DNA of 64,000 nt from Silene conica (taxonomy: Eukaryota > Streptophyta > Magnoliopsida > Caryophyllales > Caryophyllaceae), in the NCBI GenBank assembly GCA_029255685.2, contig CM055319.2, positions 13,340,247-13,404,246 on the forward strand, written 5' to 3'. Position numbers and translations under genes: made by a program. Below the pieces are notes generated by a model. It searched no databases, was not told where the DNA came from, and was given only the letters and a program-made list of their open reading frames with translations. Each line of letters opens with the position of its first letter. Positions within the stretch are counted from its first letter, which is position 1. Of this stretch, positions 23,672-34,827 are shown one piece after another.

Positions 23672-24177
23672 TAGGAGTAATAAATTTGTCTCATAATTTA
23701 TTTCGTTGTAATTTTAAGATATACCTTTGTCATAAATATATTGTACATACATAAATTTTTTTGTTATAATAATATGACCTATACTAAGTGTAATTTCGTA
23801 ATATAATTACGTAAACTATAAGTACAAAAAATATATTGTTCAATTTTTTATCAAATACATTTAACTAAATGAGCATTATACTGATTTTATGATGGATACA
23901 TTAAATATAATTTAGAATTACATTTGAAAATTATTATGTGTACATATTAATTTAACTCAAAATTTAGCTGTCATATATATAACAAAAGAGATATCAAAAG
24001 TACAAGAAGATGCTTGTGTTAGAGTGGCATAGCAAGTGCATTTCATCCAAGAGGTCATTGGATCAAGCCTTGTTAACTACTTTTTTGATGTTTCATCGTC
24101 TTCAACCACTGACCGCCAACCACCACGGCCCTCCGGTGTTGACGATGTTAATGATGGAGGGAACACAAAATACGTAA
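23672..24177. other. MULE interior and right inverted arm
   Basis: No gene. It is AT-rich to about 24000, then holds the right-hand partner of the left arm of the MULE-like element. The short frames here on either strand have no recognisable domain. Confidence 0.45.
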
Positions 24178-24720
24178 GTAAATTAAACCGAACCGAAAAA
24201 CCGTACATTTTTAAGGTTCGATTAACCGAACCGTTTTGACAAAGCGGTTCGGTGAACCGAACCGTTAAATTTATCATGGACAAGGTTCGGTTGAGGTTCG
24301 CAATTTTAGAAAAGAGGTTAACCGCGAACCGAACCGTTCACAAAAAGTAAGCAAAAAATTAAAATATTATATAAAAAATTGTTCTTTTGTTTAATAAAAA
24401 AGTGTTTCCATATTTAAAAATGATTAAAATGATTAATATTAAAGTTTCACTTATTAACTTTATTGTTGAGTATAATTAAATATCAAAAATTTAATTAAAC
24501 TGCTAGATAAAAATCTCGAAAACTAAAGAAAAAGTATATTTAGCATATTTATAGGTTAACCGGTAACCGAACCGCAAATAACCGTTTAAAGTGGTTAACC
24601 GAACCGCAAATAACCGTTAGGAACGGTGCGGTTTAGGTTCGGTGTTTTGCCAAACCGAACCGTGTGCGAACCGTATTATATATGAGGTTCGGTGAACCGA
24701 ACCGCGAATGAACACCCCTA
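24178..24720. mobile_element. hAT-like MITE rich in CCGAACCG (copy 2)
   Basis: It matches the element at 13893-14464 over most of its length, including the blocks CCGTACATTTTT and GCGAATGAACACCC. The left terminal 20 bp or so is lost or diverged. It sits within the right arm of the MULE-like element. Confidence 0.6.
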
Positions 24721-24787
24721 ATAATATCCCAGGTATCGCTCAATTTGAGTAACACCCGGTGTCGCTATATCATTATTCATTATTCAT

Positions 24788-24890
24788 GGCTAAACAATGA
24801 GTCTATGAGTATTAACTTGGTCTTTTCAATGTTGGATGCATTGTTGTAAACTAAAATTTTGAGTTCTTTGATTTGTTTGTTGTAATATTG
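24788..24890. other. Displaced upstream sequence of paralogue 1
   Basis: GGTCTTTTCAATGTT and AAATTTTGAGTTCTTTGATT match 42395-42460 upstream of paralogue 2. This sequence is therefore the original upstream region of paralogue 1, now 12.7 kb further away. Confidence 0.75.
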
Positions 24891-24929
24891 AGGCTATAAA
24901 ATGAACGTGAATTTTCATTTGTGGCGGGT

Positions 24930-25800
24930 ATATATCAAAAACTGTACGCTGATGAAAATTTGCACCCAAACTGACTATCTAATGAAAAAATAATAATTTT
25001 ATGACTGATTTGCCCCTATTATATTATTGACTCTTCATTTTCATTTCTCTATCATTTTCACAAACTCCCTAATCAATATCTGGATTTTGTGACGATTCCA
25101 AATTCATATCTGTAAGTTTCCTCTCTCGTGCTCATGTTTGTAGCTTTAATTATTTGTAATTTTTATTGCTTGTGTTTTGATCTACGGTTTTAACTTTAAT
25201 CAAACAGGGGTTTAATTTGGAATCAATTCAATCTCTGTGTTAAATTTTGATTTGTTTATTCATGTCCCTATTTAATGCGATTTTAGGTATAATATCTGGG
25301 TTTAATTTCCGGGTTTATAATGCTAAAATTTATGTGTGTTTTAATATAATTTATGGATTTAAAATCCAAAAAATCCATGCTTGAAACCCTAGTTTCTAGG
25401 TTTAAATCCTAATTTATGGGTTTTAAACCCTAATTTATGGGTATGAAAACCTAATTTCTGGGTTTTAATCTCAATTTTCTGAATTTTAATCCTTATTTTC
25501 TGGGTTTCAAACCCTAATTTTGTGTATTTAGAATTATAATTTTTGGGTTTGAAACCCAATGAAGATGGAGAGGATGAACATACCTTAATTTGGAAAGAGT
25601 TGGGGAAATTATAAGAAGGGAGTGTATGAGTGAGGTGAACAGAAGAGTAAGAATGAGGGGGAAGGGTGTATAAGCTAAGGGTATATAAGAGAGCACAAGG
25701 GGATTTTCGTCCAAAAAATACAATTAAATTAAGAATATTCGATTTTTGACGGATTATGCTCTCTGTGCGCCAATTTGGGTGCAAATTTTGATCCAATTAC
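24930..25800. mobile_element. Possible inverted-ended element with gene-like interior
   Basis: AAAATTTGCACCCAAAYTG occurs at about 24955-24974 and, inverted, at about 25770-25788. The interior has CT-rich, leader-like sequence and, at 25384-25556, degenerate units of about 21-27 bp built on TTTCTGGGTTTTAAACCCTA. On the minus strand these give a KLGF-type peptide repeat that I do not believe is a real protein. No target duplication was established. Confidence 0.4.
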
Positions 25801-25874
25801 ATTTTTTAGGGTTAAAAAATTAAAAAGTTTGCATAAGGGAGTTAATTTTGAAAAGTAATATACATTTTACATGA

Positions 25875-26291
25875 TAAAGAAAATTAACTTTAGCTACCAA
25901 TGTATTTTCGTAGCTGATCGAAAACTTGAATTAAATACAAAATTTGATACTTTGTTTTGTCTCTATAACTTTAGCTACTAACGTATTTCCGTAGCTGAAA
26001 ACTTAAATTAGATACTAAATTTGTTACTCACTTTGTTTTGTTTCTACAATAAGTACGTACTTAGATAAAGACAAAATTTCGTATTTAAAAAACTTAAATT
26101 AGATATTAAATTCACTACCTATTTTATCTAGTCTCTACAATAGAGATATTATTAGCTACCATTTTAGTTTGGTCTGACAAGTAAAGACTAAATTTATTTT
26201 TTGTCTCGGCATTAATCGTTAAATTATATATTTGCCAAGTGAATTTTGACCAGTTGCTAAACTAGTAGCTAAATGATCATTCTCTTACAGT
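25875..26291. repeat. Diverged subterminal-type repeats, possible CACTA right end
   Basis: About three related units with TTTAGCTACYAAYGTATTT, CGTAGCTGA and AACTTAAATTAGATA. They end at TTCTCTTACAGTG (26279-26291), whose reverse, CACTGTAAGAGAA, looks like a CACTA terminus. No matching left end was found nearby. Confidence 0.4.
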
Positions 26292-26407
26292 GGATACCTC
26301 CTCCGTCTCAGTCAATAATTTACATTTGTCTAATTTTACCCTCACAAAATAAAAAATGTAAACTATTGATTGTATAGTGTTAACCAGGGTTCGCAATCAT
26401 GATAATT

Positions 26408-26605
26408 GAATTACGGTTTTTCTAACGTGTATCCTTATGGCACACATTAATAATTTAAATGCAGAAAGATTCACACCATATTTTCATTAATTATGGTAAA
26501 AATGAGTTTCTAACTAAGAATCAAATGAGAATATGTTGTAAACCTTTCCGAATTTAAATTATTAATGTGTGCTCTAATAACACACGTTAGAAAAACCGAA
26601 TTATT
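26408..26605. mobile_element. Foldback MITE, about 200 bp
   Basis: Long inverted arms share GGTTTTTCTAACGTGT, GCACACATTAATAATTTAAA (left 26413-26460, right 26550-26600). It has no coding capacity. Confidence 0.65.
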
Positions 26606-26937
26606 GTAGGACTTAACCAAGTGAGAGACCGCATTTGAAAAAGGAAATGAATTCAATGTAATTGCTGCGTTTGTTGTCCGGCCATTGGGTTGTCAAGCAA
26701 TGTACTATATCAGTATTTCACACTCGGGTGTTTTCGGACGGAATGACCAACTTATTTTGCTCGGACTTGGTCCTAATAATAGTTTATCGCGAGACTGGAA
26801 AAAAAATATAAATAAAATAAATAGTTATAAAAATATTGAACAAAAATTGTTTTTAGAAGTATTAAAGCAAGGAAAACATTCACCCAACCACTAGACCAAC
26901 ATAGTTAATATGTCTATTAGCTACACAAAATTATACT

Positions 26938-28863
26938 TTTTTTTTAACATAGGGGGTGCGGGTACATCCTCTACAGCCCTCCAAATACGTCTATGCTGAT
27001 CCCCCTTGTTTTTTTCCCGATAAAGATAAACCATTATATTAAATAGAGAAACAATGTTTATACAAAAAACAAGTAAAGAAACAGAAAAACAAGGAGCAGT
27101 CAACCTGTGGCCAAACTTACTAACCAACGACGATAAATACATAAGAAGGTTTGTATATCTAGAAGAGCATAAAGCTCCTCTATTGGTACTGACTTGTAGG
27201 AAGTCAGAACTGAAGATAGTTTTCGGGAGGTCACCCAAAAGATGATCCGATAAGAAATTCAAATTGTGAGCCTGCCTCATCATGAGCAAAAGTCCACGAG
27301 TTGATGCTGTAAAAAACGAGGATGCACTAAGCGTCTGGGTAACCAAAATGACGGAGCGTGAGTCAGAGGTAGAAAACAACTAGCACCCATTCATAGAGTT
27401 CCTGCAAATAGTGAAATAAAAAGAAACGTCATCGATCAGTGCTTGAGCTGAAAGGAAGAGAGCGTTGCGGACAACATTTTTTGGCATCGTGTTTAAGCTG
27501 AAGCAGAGTTGTGCGTTATTGGAGATAGGAGCTCAAGTAATAATCAGCGAAGCGGAGAATTTTGTCTGATCTGAACGGTTCATTGTTGAAAACAAAAGAG
27601 TTACGTACTGTCCCAATTGATTGTAGAACACATGCAAAATAAATTAGGGGGTTAGAGTTTCTTGTAGATATGTTGGCAAGGTAGCCGAAGAGATCAGCTA
27701 GTCATATCCTGAAATGAACATATGGATTAGCCAGTGAGAGAATACCGAGATTGGAAGATCTCTAAATCCATTGAATAATCGTACAGGAGCGAAAAAGGTG
27801 ATTGATGGATTCAGGTTCATGTTGACACATCGGGCAGACTCGCTCCAGATGTAGTCCTCGAAATCGTAAATTATCCTGGGGAGGAAGAATATTATGAGCA
27901 AGGTGCCAAAAGACGACAATAAATCTCTGTGAGTAAGGTAAGTGCCACATCAGCTTCTTCGAGAAAAAATTAACTTGTGCCAAAGATGGTGGAGAATGTG
28001 ATAAAGAGTGAAGAAAAGAGTATTCAGTGCTCATCGTGTAAGAGCCGTCCTCTGTGTATTTCCAATATAGGAAATCACCAGACTCAAGTCGAGGAGGCTC
28101 AATACCCAAAATATGCTTTGTTGTTGTGGAATCGAAAAAAGTAAAGATTTTTTGGGGATTCTAGGAGCCAGAGGGAAGAATCATGTCCTGAATAGAAAGG
28201 CGAGATTCCGAGTGAGGGGATCGTAAAAGAGGCCGAGATCCTGAAATCCATGGACTTGTAATATAAGTATGTTAAGGGAGCCTCCATTACCCAATTTCCA
28301 TGCAAAGGTAGGAGAGGCCTTCTCCACGGCTCGGCAGATATCAGACCATAAAAAAAATGGTTGGGATACCTTTGATTTTGCCTGAGAAATGAAAAAATCT
28401 TTTTTATACTTGGGTAATAAGAATTTGGTGTTAATTCCATCTGGGTGATGCTCAATTCTCCAAAAAATGGCGAGTAAAGATGCTTGGTCAAGTAGCGCAA
28501 CATACTTAATCTCGAGTCTGCCAACTTGCTTCGGAGCTTGTATAGTTGTATATATACGGCTTTGGGAGAGCCAATGGATGACACGTCGCGAGGGAGACTT
28601 TTGCCACCAAAAAGCCGTGATTACGGAATCCAATTTCTTGCTTACCGAACGATGGAAAGAAAGGGCGCGTAAAATATGCATAATGGATCCCAAAATAATT
28701 TAATGGAGTTAATGTTTAGTACTTACTAGCTTAGGTTGACTTAGGTGGAGAGCGGACAAAACTGTTATGTTTGCCGTCATCTTGTCAAGTAAAGGATGAA
28801 AAGGCTTGGTTTATGGGAAGACATGTCAACCGGTACACCCAGGCCAGATAAGTACCAAAGGAT
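26938..28863 (-). pseudogene. L1-type LINE, 3' part of ORF2 (decayed)
   Basis: Read on the minus strand, broken frames give the post-reverse-transcriptase region of a plant L1: FWWQKSPSRRVIHWLSQS-like, WKLGNGGS, then the zinc-binding zf-RVT block (WHLPYSQRF, LHLERVCPMCQHEPESINHL), and finally an RNase H-like tail (SDSRSVI). Several frameshifts separate these. A T-run at about 26938-26947 marks the poly-A end. The 5' side at 28863 continues at 34540 on the other side of a nested hAT/Copia insertion. Confidence 0.8.
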
Positions 28864-29058
28864 TAGAGTTGTTCATGGGCGGTACCGTCTGAAAATCCGG
28901 CCCATCCGGCCCAAATTTTTACCGGGTTTGGACATCATTTTTCTAAAAAAATGGGCCATGGGCTAACCCGGCCCAACCCATTTTAGTAAATGGGCCGGGT
29001 ATGGACAAGAGAAATGTAAAACAGGCCGGCCCATCCGGCCCGCTAAAGTAATATGAGT

Positions 29059-29298
29059 TAATACACAATCACCCCCCACCAACGGCTACTTACCTTACAC
29101 ACAGACCATATCTTGCACAATTTGGTAACAATATTGTGTTGCCTAAGTTAGATGATTTTATACCATTGTAAATATTTTCCTTCTGTCAATATCTTAGGAA
29201 GTAAGACTATATATATTGCCTAAGCATATCTCTGTAAACACAAGTTTTCTCTCATCAATATAATTCAATACATATATTCTATATCTCACAGTTTATTA
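29059..29298 (+). repeat. 5' LTR, TA..TA ends
   Basis: 240 bp. The end at 29298 is fixed by the adjoining primer site and by the match to the 3' LTR. It contains CTATATATATTGCC-like promoter sequence. Confidence 0.9.
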
Positions 29299-29308
29299 TG
29301 GTATCAGA
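29299..29308 (+). promoter_or_regulatory. Primer binding site, tRNA-Met type
   Basis: TGGTATCAGA directly abuts the LTR; the next bases (CT) depart from the usual GC. Confidence 0.8.
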
Positions 29309-29358
29309 CTAAAGGTTTATTTTTGATCCTTACAAACCAAATCCATCTTTTCTTTCTC

Positions 29359-32300
29359 ATGACAAACTCAGAGGAAGCAAACGTCCCTCCACCAAAATCA
29401 TCCCCACCAAAATCCTCTTATTCGATTGTTCACGTCGAACAGTCGGGTTCGAGTATTACTCCAATTATCTTCAATGGCAATAACTATGACGACTGGTCTC
29501 GTTCCTTTCGTCTCGCTCTTCTGTCAAAAGGGAAACTTGGGTATCTTGATGGTACCATCACCAAACTCGACCCTACCAACCCCACGTTTGAGACGTGGCA
29601 ATCCACCAACGCCTTAGTTACCATGTGGACATTTAATACAATTGAATCTGGGTTACGAAAACAGATTACTCTTCGCCCCGAGGCCAAACAGGTATGGCAA
29701 GATATTCAAAATCGCTTCTCTCAAATTAATGAAGCTCGTATTTATCAACTGCAGGCCGAGTTGCTTGCGTGTCGTCAAGGCCCTACCGAGACACTCATCT
29801 CTTATTACGGTCGTATGACTGCCATTTGGGACGCTTTCACGGAACACGACGCTCTCCCTGCTTGCTCGTGTAACCCGTGTCCCTGCGACTGGCTTCAATT
29901 AATGCACGCTCGTCGGGAGAAGAGGAAGGTCAGGGATTTTCTCATGGGCCTCGACGACCGCTTTGCCAATACCCGCTCTCAAATTATCGGTATTAATCCT
30001 CTTCCCTCCTTAGACCTTATTTATAATCGCTTGCTACAAGACGAAGGGGTTCGTAGTATTTCCTCTAGAAAGCCTGACCCTATTCCTGACACTATGGCTT
30101 TCGCTGCTCGCGTCCATCACGGACACCGGCAGTCCAAGGGGGGGCAGGAACTTAACTCCACTGATACATCCAAATTTTTCTGTCCGGCTTGCAAAAAGTC
30201 GGGTCATAATCTCCAATTTTGTTACAAAGTCACTGGCAACTTTCCCGATTGGTGGGGGAATCGTCCTCGTGATCGGTTCTATTTACCTCAAAATGAAACC
30301 GATTGGAGCAAAGCCACTTTAGTTCCTGATGTTGCAGGACGCGCTAAATTCGAACAGAGTAAACGTTCCAGAGGGTCTGGTTCTGCACATCCCACGTCAC
30401 ATATGGTGTCCACTTCATCTCCGAACTCCGGTAACGTACCCTCATCTTCTACTGTTTCTTTTGCCTCTCTTGACAAACTCGACTTCAATTCCCTAAATCC
30501 TCAAGAGTTAGAAGAACTCACTCATTTGTGGAATGCTCGGAAAACGGAACCCACGCTCAACCGTCTTAGTGGTAATCTTTCTCAATCTTTTGATTTGTCT
30601 TGGATAGTTGATACCGGGGCATCCCGACATATGTCCGGCTGCTTATCTCACTTTACGAATATCCGACCCATTGATCCTCTGTCCATTGGACTGCCCAATG
30701 GGGATCTGACACTCGCCACAAAAACTGGCGACTTACAACTGTCATCTCGACTAGTTCTTCGCGATGTTTTATACGTCGACAATTTACAATGCCATTTAAT
30801 TTCTGTTTCTTGTTTATTACTTGATACCTCTCTTACCATTCAATTTTCACATTCTTTGTGCTTAATTCAGGACCGTATCTCGAGGATGGTGATTGGGGCT
30901 TGTGAACAACGGGATGGACTCTATTTTTTGCACGGGGTACGGCCTAACAACATCCACGCCTATACCGCTGCCTCGACCGATACACTCGAGTTGTGGCATC
31001 GTAGGTTGGGGCACCCCTCTTCAAACATTAATCGTTTTCTTAATATTTTGAATAACACAGACAGTACTACTTCTTCTTTTCACAGTAAGCACTGTGATAT
31101 TTGTCTACGTGCCAAACAAACTCGGGCACCGTTTTCGTTAAGTTCTAATATTGCAAACGCTATTTTTGATTTAATACATTGCGACCTATGGGGGCCTTAT
31201 TCTGAAAATGCATCTTGTGGGTCACAATATTTTTTAACTATTGTAGACGATTATTCTCGCTCTACTTGGGTCTATTTGTTACGTCGGAAAAGTGACACGC
31301 GACAAACCTTGTTGAATTTTTTTGCCCTTATTGAACGTCAATTTAACACAAAAGTCAAAACTATCCGCAGCGATAATGGCATGAAATTTAATTGTCTCGA
31401 TCTTTTTTCACTGAAAATGGTATCATTTTTCAAAAGTCTATGGTCGACACCCCTCAACAAAACGCTCGAGTGGAGCGCAAACACCGTCATATTTTAAATG
31501 TCGCTCGTGCTCTTTTATTTCAAGCTGGTTTACCTATTCTCTTTTGGGGTGAATGCATCCTTGCTGCAGTTTATCTTATGAATCGAACACCAAGTTCTGT
31601 TCACAATGGTAAAACTCCATACGAAATTCTTTTCAAAAAACCACCCCCTATGACCCATATTCGAACGTTTGGTTGCCTTTGTTATGCCAGAAATATAAAC
31701 CGGTCTCGCGACAAATTTGCACCTCGTGGTCGCAAATGCATCTTCGTGGGATATCCATTTGCCAGAAAAGGTTGGCGGGTCTATGACTTAGACACAGGTA
31801 CAATTTTTTACTCTCGTGATGTCGTGTTTATCGAACACGAATTCCCCTATCAACATCTACCCATCCACGATTTATCCACTTACCCCACCACTTTCCTCCA
31901 CGACACTATCATTGAACCCATAATCATATCCTCACCATCCTCCACTACGGATCCCAATACCAAAACAACCGACCCATCATTTAACCAAACCAATACCCCA
32001 TCCACCATCAACTCCACATACGACCATAGTCACGCCCCCTCCTGATCCCCTCTTGCACACTGACCCAACCACCAACGGCCCAAACAGCGAACCAATTCAC
32101 ACAACAGACCCGACTCCAACCAGCGACCCACTTAACACCCCTGCTTCATCCACAACCAACGGCAATCAAATGGCGACCACCTCGAATATGGGCAAAGGTT
32201 TTCGCACTAAATTTCCAAATTCTCGTCTTACCGGGTACGACCGTCCACCCCTTAACCCATCCACGCATGTTCTCAGCACCCCATCGTCATTATCCTCAGG

Positions 32301-33924
32301 TACCAAATACCCCATCTCTCATTTTATTCAGTACGATATTTTTTCGACTAACCACAAACTTTTTTTAGCCGCCGTGACCAACAATCACGAGCCCAACTCC
32401 TTTCATGAAGCAATGCAGGTACCGGAGTGGCGCACAGCGATGCAAAGCGAAATTGATGCCCTGGAGCGCAATCAAACATGGACCCTTGAGCCACTCCCTC
32501 CAAACAAAAAGGCTATTGGCTCAAAATGGGTGTACAAAATCAAATATAATGCCGACGGTTCAATCGAAAGATACAAGGCGAGACTGGTGGTGATGGGAAA
32601 CCGACAAATAGAAGGCGTGGATTTTCAGGAAACATTCGCCCCCACAATCAAAATGGTGACTGTTCGCACCCTTTTGACCATTGCGGCTGCAAAGAACTGG
32701 CTCATCCATCAAATGGATGTCCACAATGCTTTCCTCCATGGCGACCTCGAAGAAGAAGTTTACATGAAACCTCCACCGGGTTTCACCAAAACCGCTGATA
32801 ACCGTGTCTGTCGCTTACGCAAATCGCTTTATGGACTTCGACAAGCACCAAGATGTTGGTATGCCAAACTAGCTTCCGCACTCATTTCATACGGGTTCCA
32901 TCAATGCCCGTACGACCATTCACTCTTTTCCATCAAAACGGCTGGCACCGAAGTTCACGTTCTTGTATACGTCGATGATCTCATAATTTGCGGTAACGAC
33001 ACAACAACTGTTCAACGTGTGAAAAGCCATCTTGGTAAGTGCTTTCACATGAAAGACTTGGGCCCTCTGAAATATTTTTTGGGCTTGGAAGTTGCTCGTA
33101 ATAAAACCGGGTTATTTATTTCACAACGGAAATATGTTCTCGACATCCTAAACGAAACCGGTCTTCTCGGGTCCAAACCAAAATATATACCCATGGAGCC
33201 TAACCACCATCTAGCCGTCTCCACCTCTGCTTTACTTCCCGATCCACAACCTTATCGGCGCTTGGTAGGCAGATTGGTCTATCTCACCATCACACGACCC
33301 GAACTAACCTATTCCGTTCACACTCTTGCTCAGTTTATGCAAACTCCGCGCATTGACCATTGGAATGCTGCTATCCAAGTGGTCCATTTTTTGAAAGGCA
33401 ATCCCGGGCAGGGACTGTTACTTCGCTCGGATAACGACCTCCGTCTTCACACCTATTGTGACGCAAGTTACGCAAGCTGCCCCATAAGTAGACGGTCTCT
33501 GTCCGCCTATCTAGTATTTCTCGGCAGTTCTCCTATTTCGTGGAAAACAAAAAAACAACCCACAGTCTCTTTATCATCCGCTGAATCTGAGTACAGGGCC
33601 ATAGCCAATACCGTCTGCGAACTTAAATGGATAACGGGACTACTGCAATTTCTGGATATTCACACCAGACTGCCTATTGATATTTTCTGTGACAGTCAAT
33701 CGGTTATACATATCGCTCGTAATCCGGTATTTCATGAACGTACTAAGCACATCGAAGTCGATTGTCATTTCATTCGGGACGAAATCCTTAAAGGCACGAT
33801 ACAACCACGCTACGTTCATACCAAAGCACAATTGGCAGATATCCTTACGAAAGCCTTGGGACGACAACCTTTCGATGAGCTACTCTCCAAGTTGGGCGTA
33901 ACAAACTTACACGCTCCAACTTGA
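29359..33924 (+). pseudogene. Copia gag-pol polyprotein with two frameshifts
   Basis: The likely start is ATG 29359 (MTNSEEANV). Gag leads to a zinc knuckle CPACKKSGHNLQFC, protease SWIVDTGASRHMSG, integrase zinc site (LWHRRLGHP, CDICLRAKQ) and core (HCDLWGPY, IVDDYSRSTW). After KTIRSDNG the frame is lost in a T-run near 31400, consistent with one missing T; the next frame continues FFTENGIIFQ and TPQQNARVERKHRHIL. A second shift in the Pro/Thr-rich linker near 32030 restores frame 1. From there reverse transcriptase (YVDDLIICGND) and RNase H (LSSAESEYRAIANTVCELKW) run open to the stop at 33924. Coding is thus broken although the element is young. Confidence 0.9.
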
Positions 33925-33930
33925 GGGGGG
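33921..33930 (+). promoter_or_regulatory. Polypurine tract
   Basis: TTGAGGGGGG immediately precedes the 3' LTR at 33931 and overlaps the end of pol. Confidence 0.8.
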
Positions 33931-34170
33931 TAATACACAATCACCCCCCACCAACGGCTACTTACCTTACACACAGACCATATCTTGCACAATTTGGTAA
34001 CAATATTGTGTTGCCTAAGTTAGATGATTTTATACCATTGTAAATATTTTCCTTCTGTCAATATCTTAGGAAGTAAGACTGTATATATTGCCTAAGCATA
34101 TCTCTATAAACACAAGTTTTCTCTCATCAATATAATTCAATACATATATTCTATATCTCACAGTTTATTA
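33931..34170 (+). repeat. 3' LTR, TA..TA ends
   Basis: 240 bp, followed by TGAGT (34171-34175), the second copy of the target duplication. Confidence 0.9.
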
Positions 34171-34539
34171 TGAGTAATTAGTATATAATTAATTGTTCCT
34201 TATTTTTTACTCTTGTTTGGATTTTGTAACTTATATTCAAATGATCAAGTTAGTCGTCCTTCTATTTTGTGTATTGATGTTAAGAACTAAAAACTTAATT
34301 CAATGTCGACTTTGCAAGTTTATCGCGTTGTTAATTACTTAATTAATTAATTTTCAAAAGTTGACAGAAAAATATGAGCCCATCAGCCCACGGGTTAGCA
34401 GTTGGGCGGGTAAGGGCAAGGAGAAGTGGCCCGCTATTTTGGCCCAACCCGCCCGCTATAATCTTAAAGGGCATACTTTTCCCTTTCAGCCCGGCCCACG
34501 TCCGGCCCAAACCCGCGCTTGGACAGCTCTACAAAGGAA

Positions 34540-34776
34540 GATACAAATCTCATCTTGAGAATTGACAGTAAATGAGAGCGGAAGTCCAGTAGTGAATTCA
34601 GACTAAATTTGATGAAGGACTTCTCAAAGTTGATCATCTGTCCCGAAACTTTTTCAAAGTTCTGAAACAAGTCTCGTAGAGCCTCAAAAGATGTAGGGGA
34701 GACTTTACAGTCGATGAAAGCATCATCTGCATAGAAAAGATGAGAAATTGAAGAGGCATATCTTGAAAAAAGAGTG
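34540..34776 (-). pseudogene. LINE ORF2 reverse transcriptase piece, continuation of the split LINE
   Basis: On the minus strand the reading HLFYADDAFIDCK gives the catalytic YADD of an L1 reverse transcriptase. It is followed by LFQNFEKVSGQMINFEKSF and FSLNSL, typical of the segment just after it. Reading on through 28863-28700 gives LGVPVD-like sequence, so this piece and 26938-28863 are one LINE. It stops near 34776, so the LINE is 5'-truncated or lost upstream. Confidence 0.8.
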
Positions 34777-34827
34777 GACTAGTTTTGAATCTTTACCTAT
34801 CCCCTAGTTGTAAAATGCATGTTTGTA

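Larger units (their letters stand above)
12102..24778. mobile_element. MULE-like element with long inverted ends, carrying a nested Copia
   Basis: The ends share the inverted motif CGACACCGGGTGTTAC (about 12115-12130, and complementary at 24749-24764). Further inward the left arm (12300-12470) and right arm (24015-24150) also pair in inverted orientation, for example GTTCAAGCCCC-like and GACCAACCACC-like blocks. A 9-bp duplication, ATTATTCAT, flanks it, as expected for Mutator-like elements. Without the 8.6-kb Copia inside, it is about 4 kb. I see no transposase, so it would be non-autonomous. Upstream sequence of paralogue 2 is continuous across the site, which confirms an insertion. The exact right end may be 24771 instead. 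Confidence 0.6.
29059..34170 (+). mobile_element. Ty1/Copia element with non-canonical TA..TA LTR ends, 5112 bp
   Basis: Two 240-bp LTRs (29059-29298 and 33931-34170) begin TAATACAC and end TTTATTA. They are flanked by the perfect 5-bp duplication TGAGT (29054-29058 and 34171-34175). I see two substitutions between the LTRs (A/G in GACTRTATAT and CTCTRTAAAC). A primer site follows the 5' LTR and a G-run tract precedes the 3' LTR. The polyprotein is nearly complete but frameshifted. The TA..TA ends are fixed by the TSD and the primer site position. Confidence 0.93.
28864..34531. mobile_element. hAT-type element split by a Copia insertion
   Basis: Ends are TAGAGTTGTTCATGGGCGG (28864) and, reversed, TAGAGCTGTCCAAGCGCGG (34531). 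They are flanked by the 8-bp duplication CAAAGGAT (28856-28863) / CAAAGGAA (34532-34539), one mismatch. GGCCCATCCGGCCC-type inner repeats match hAT MITEs. Without the 5.1-kb Copia it is about 0.55 kb and has no transposase. It interrupts the LINE. Confidence 0.75.

Noticed and set aside
25389..25796. 135-residue minus-strand protein with KLGF repeats
   Set aside because: Arises from the repetitive TTTCTGGGTTTTAAACCC block; no family recognised and no splice or promoter support.
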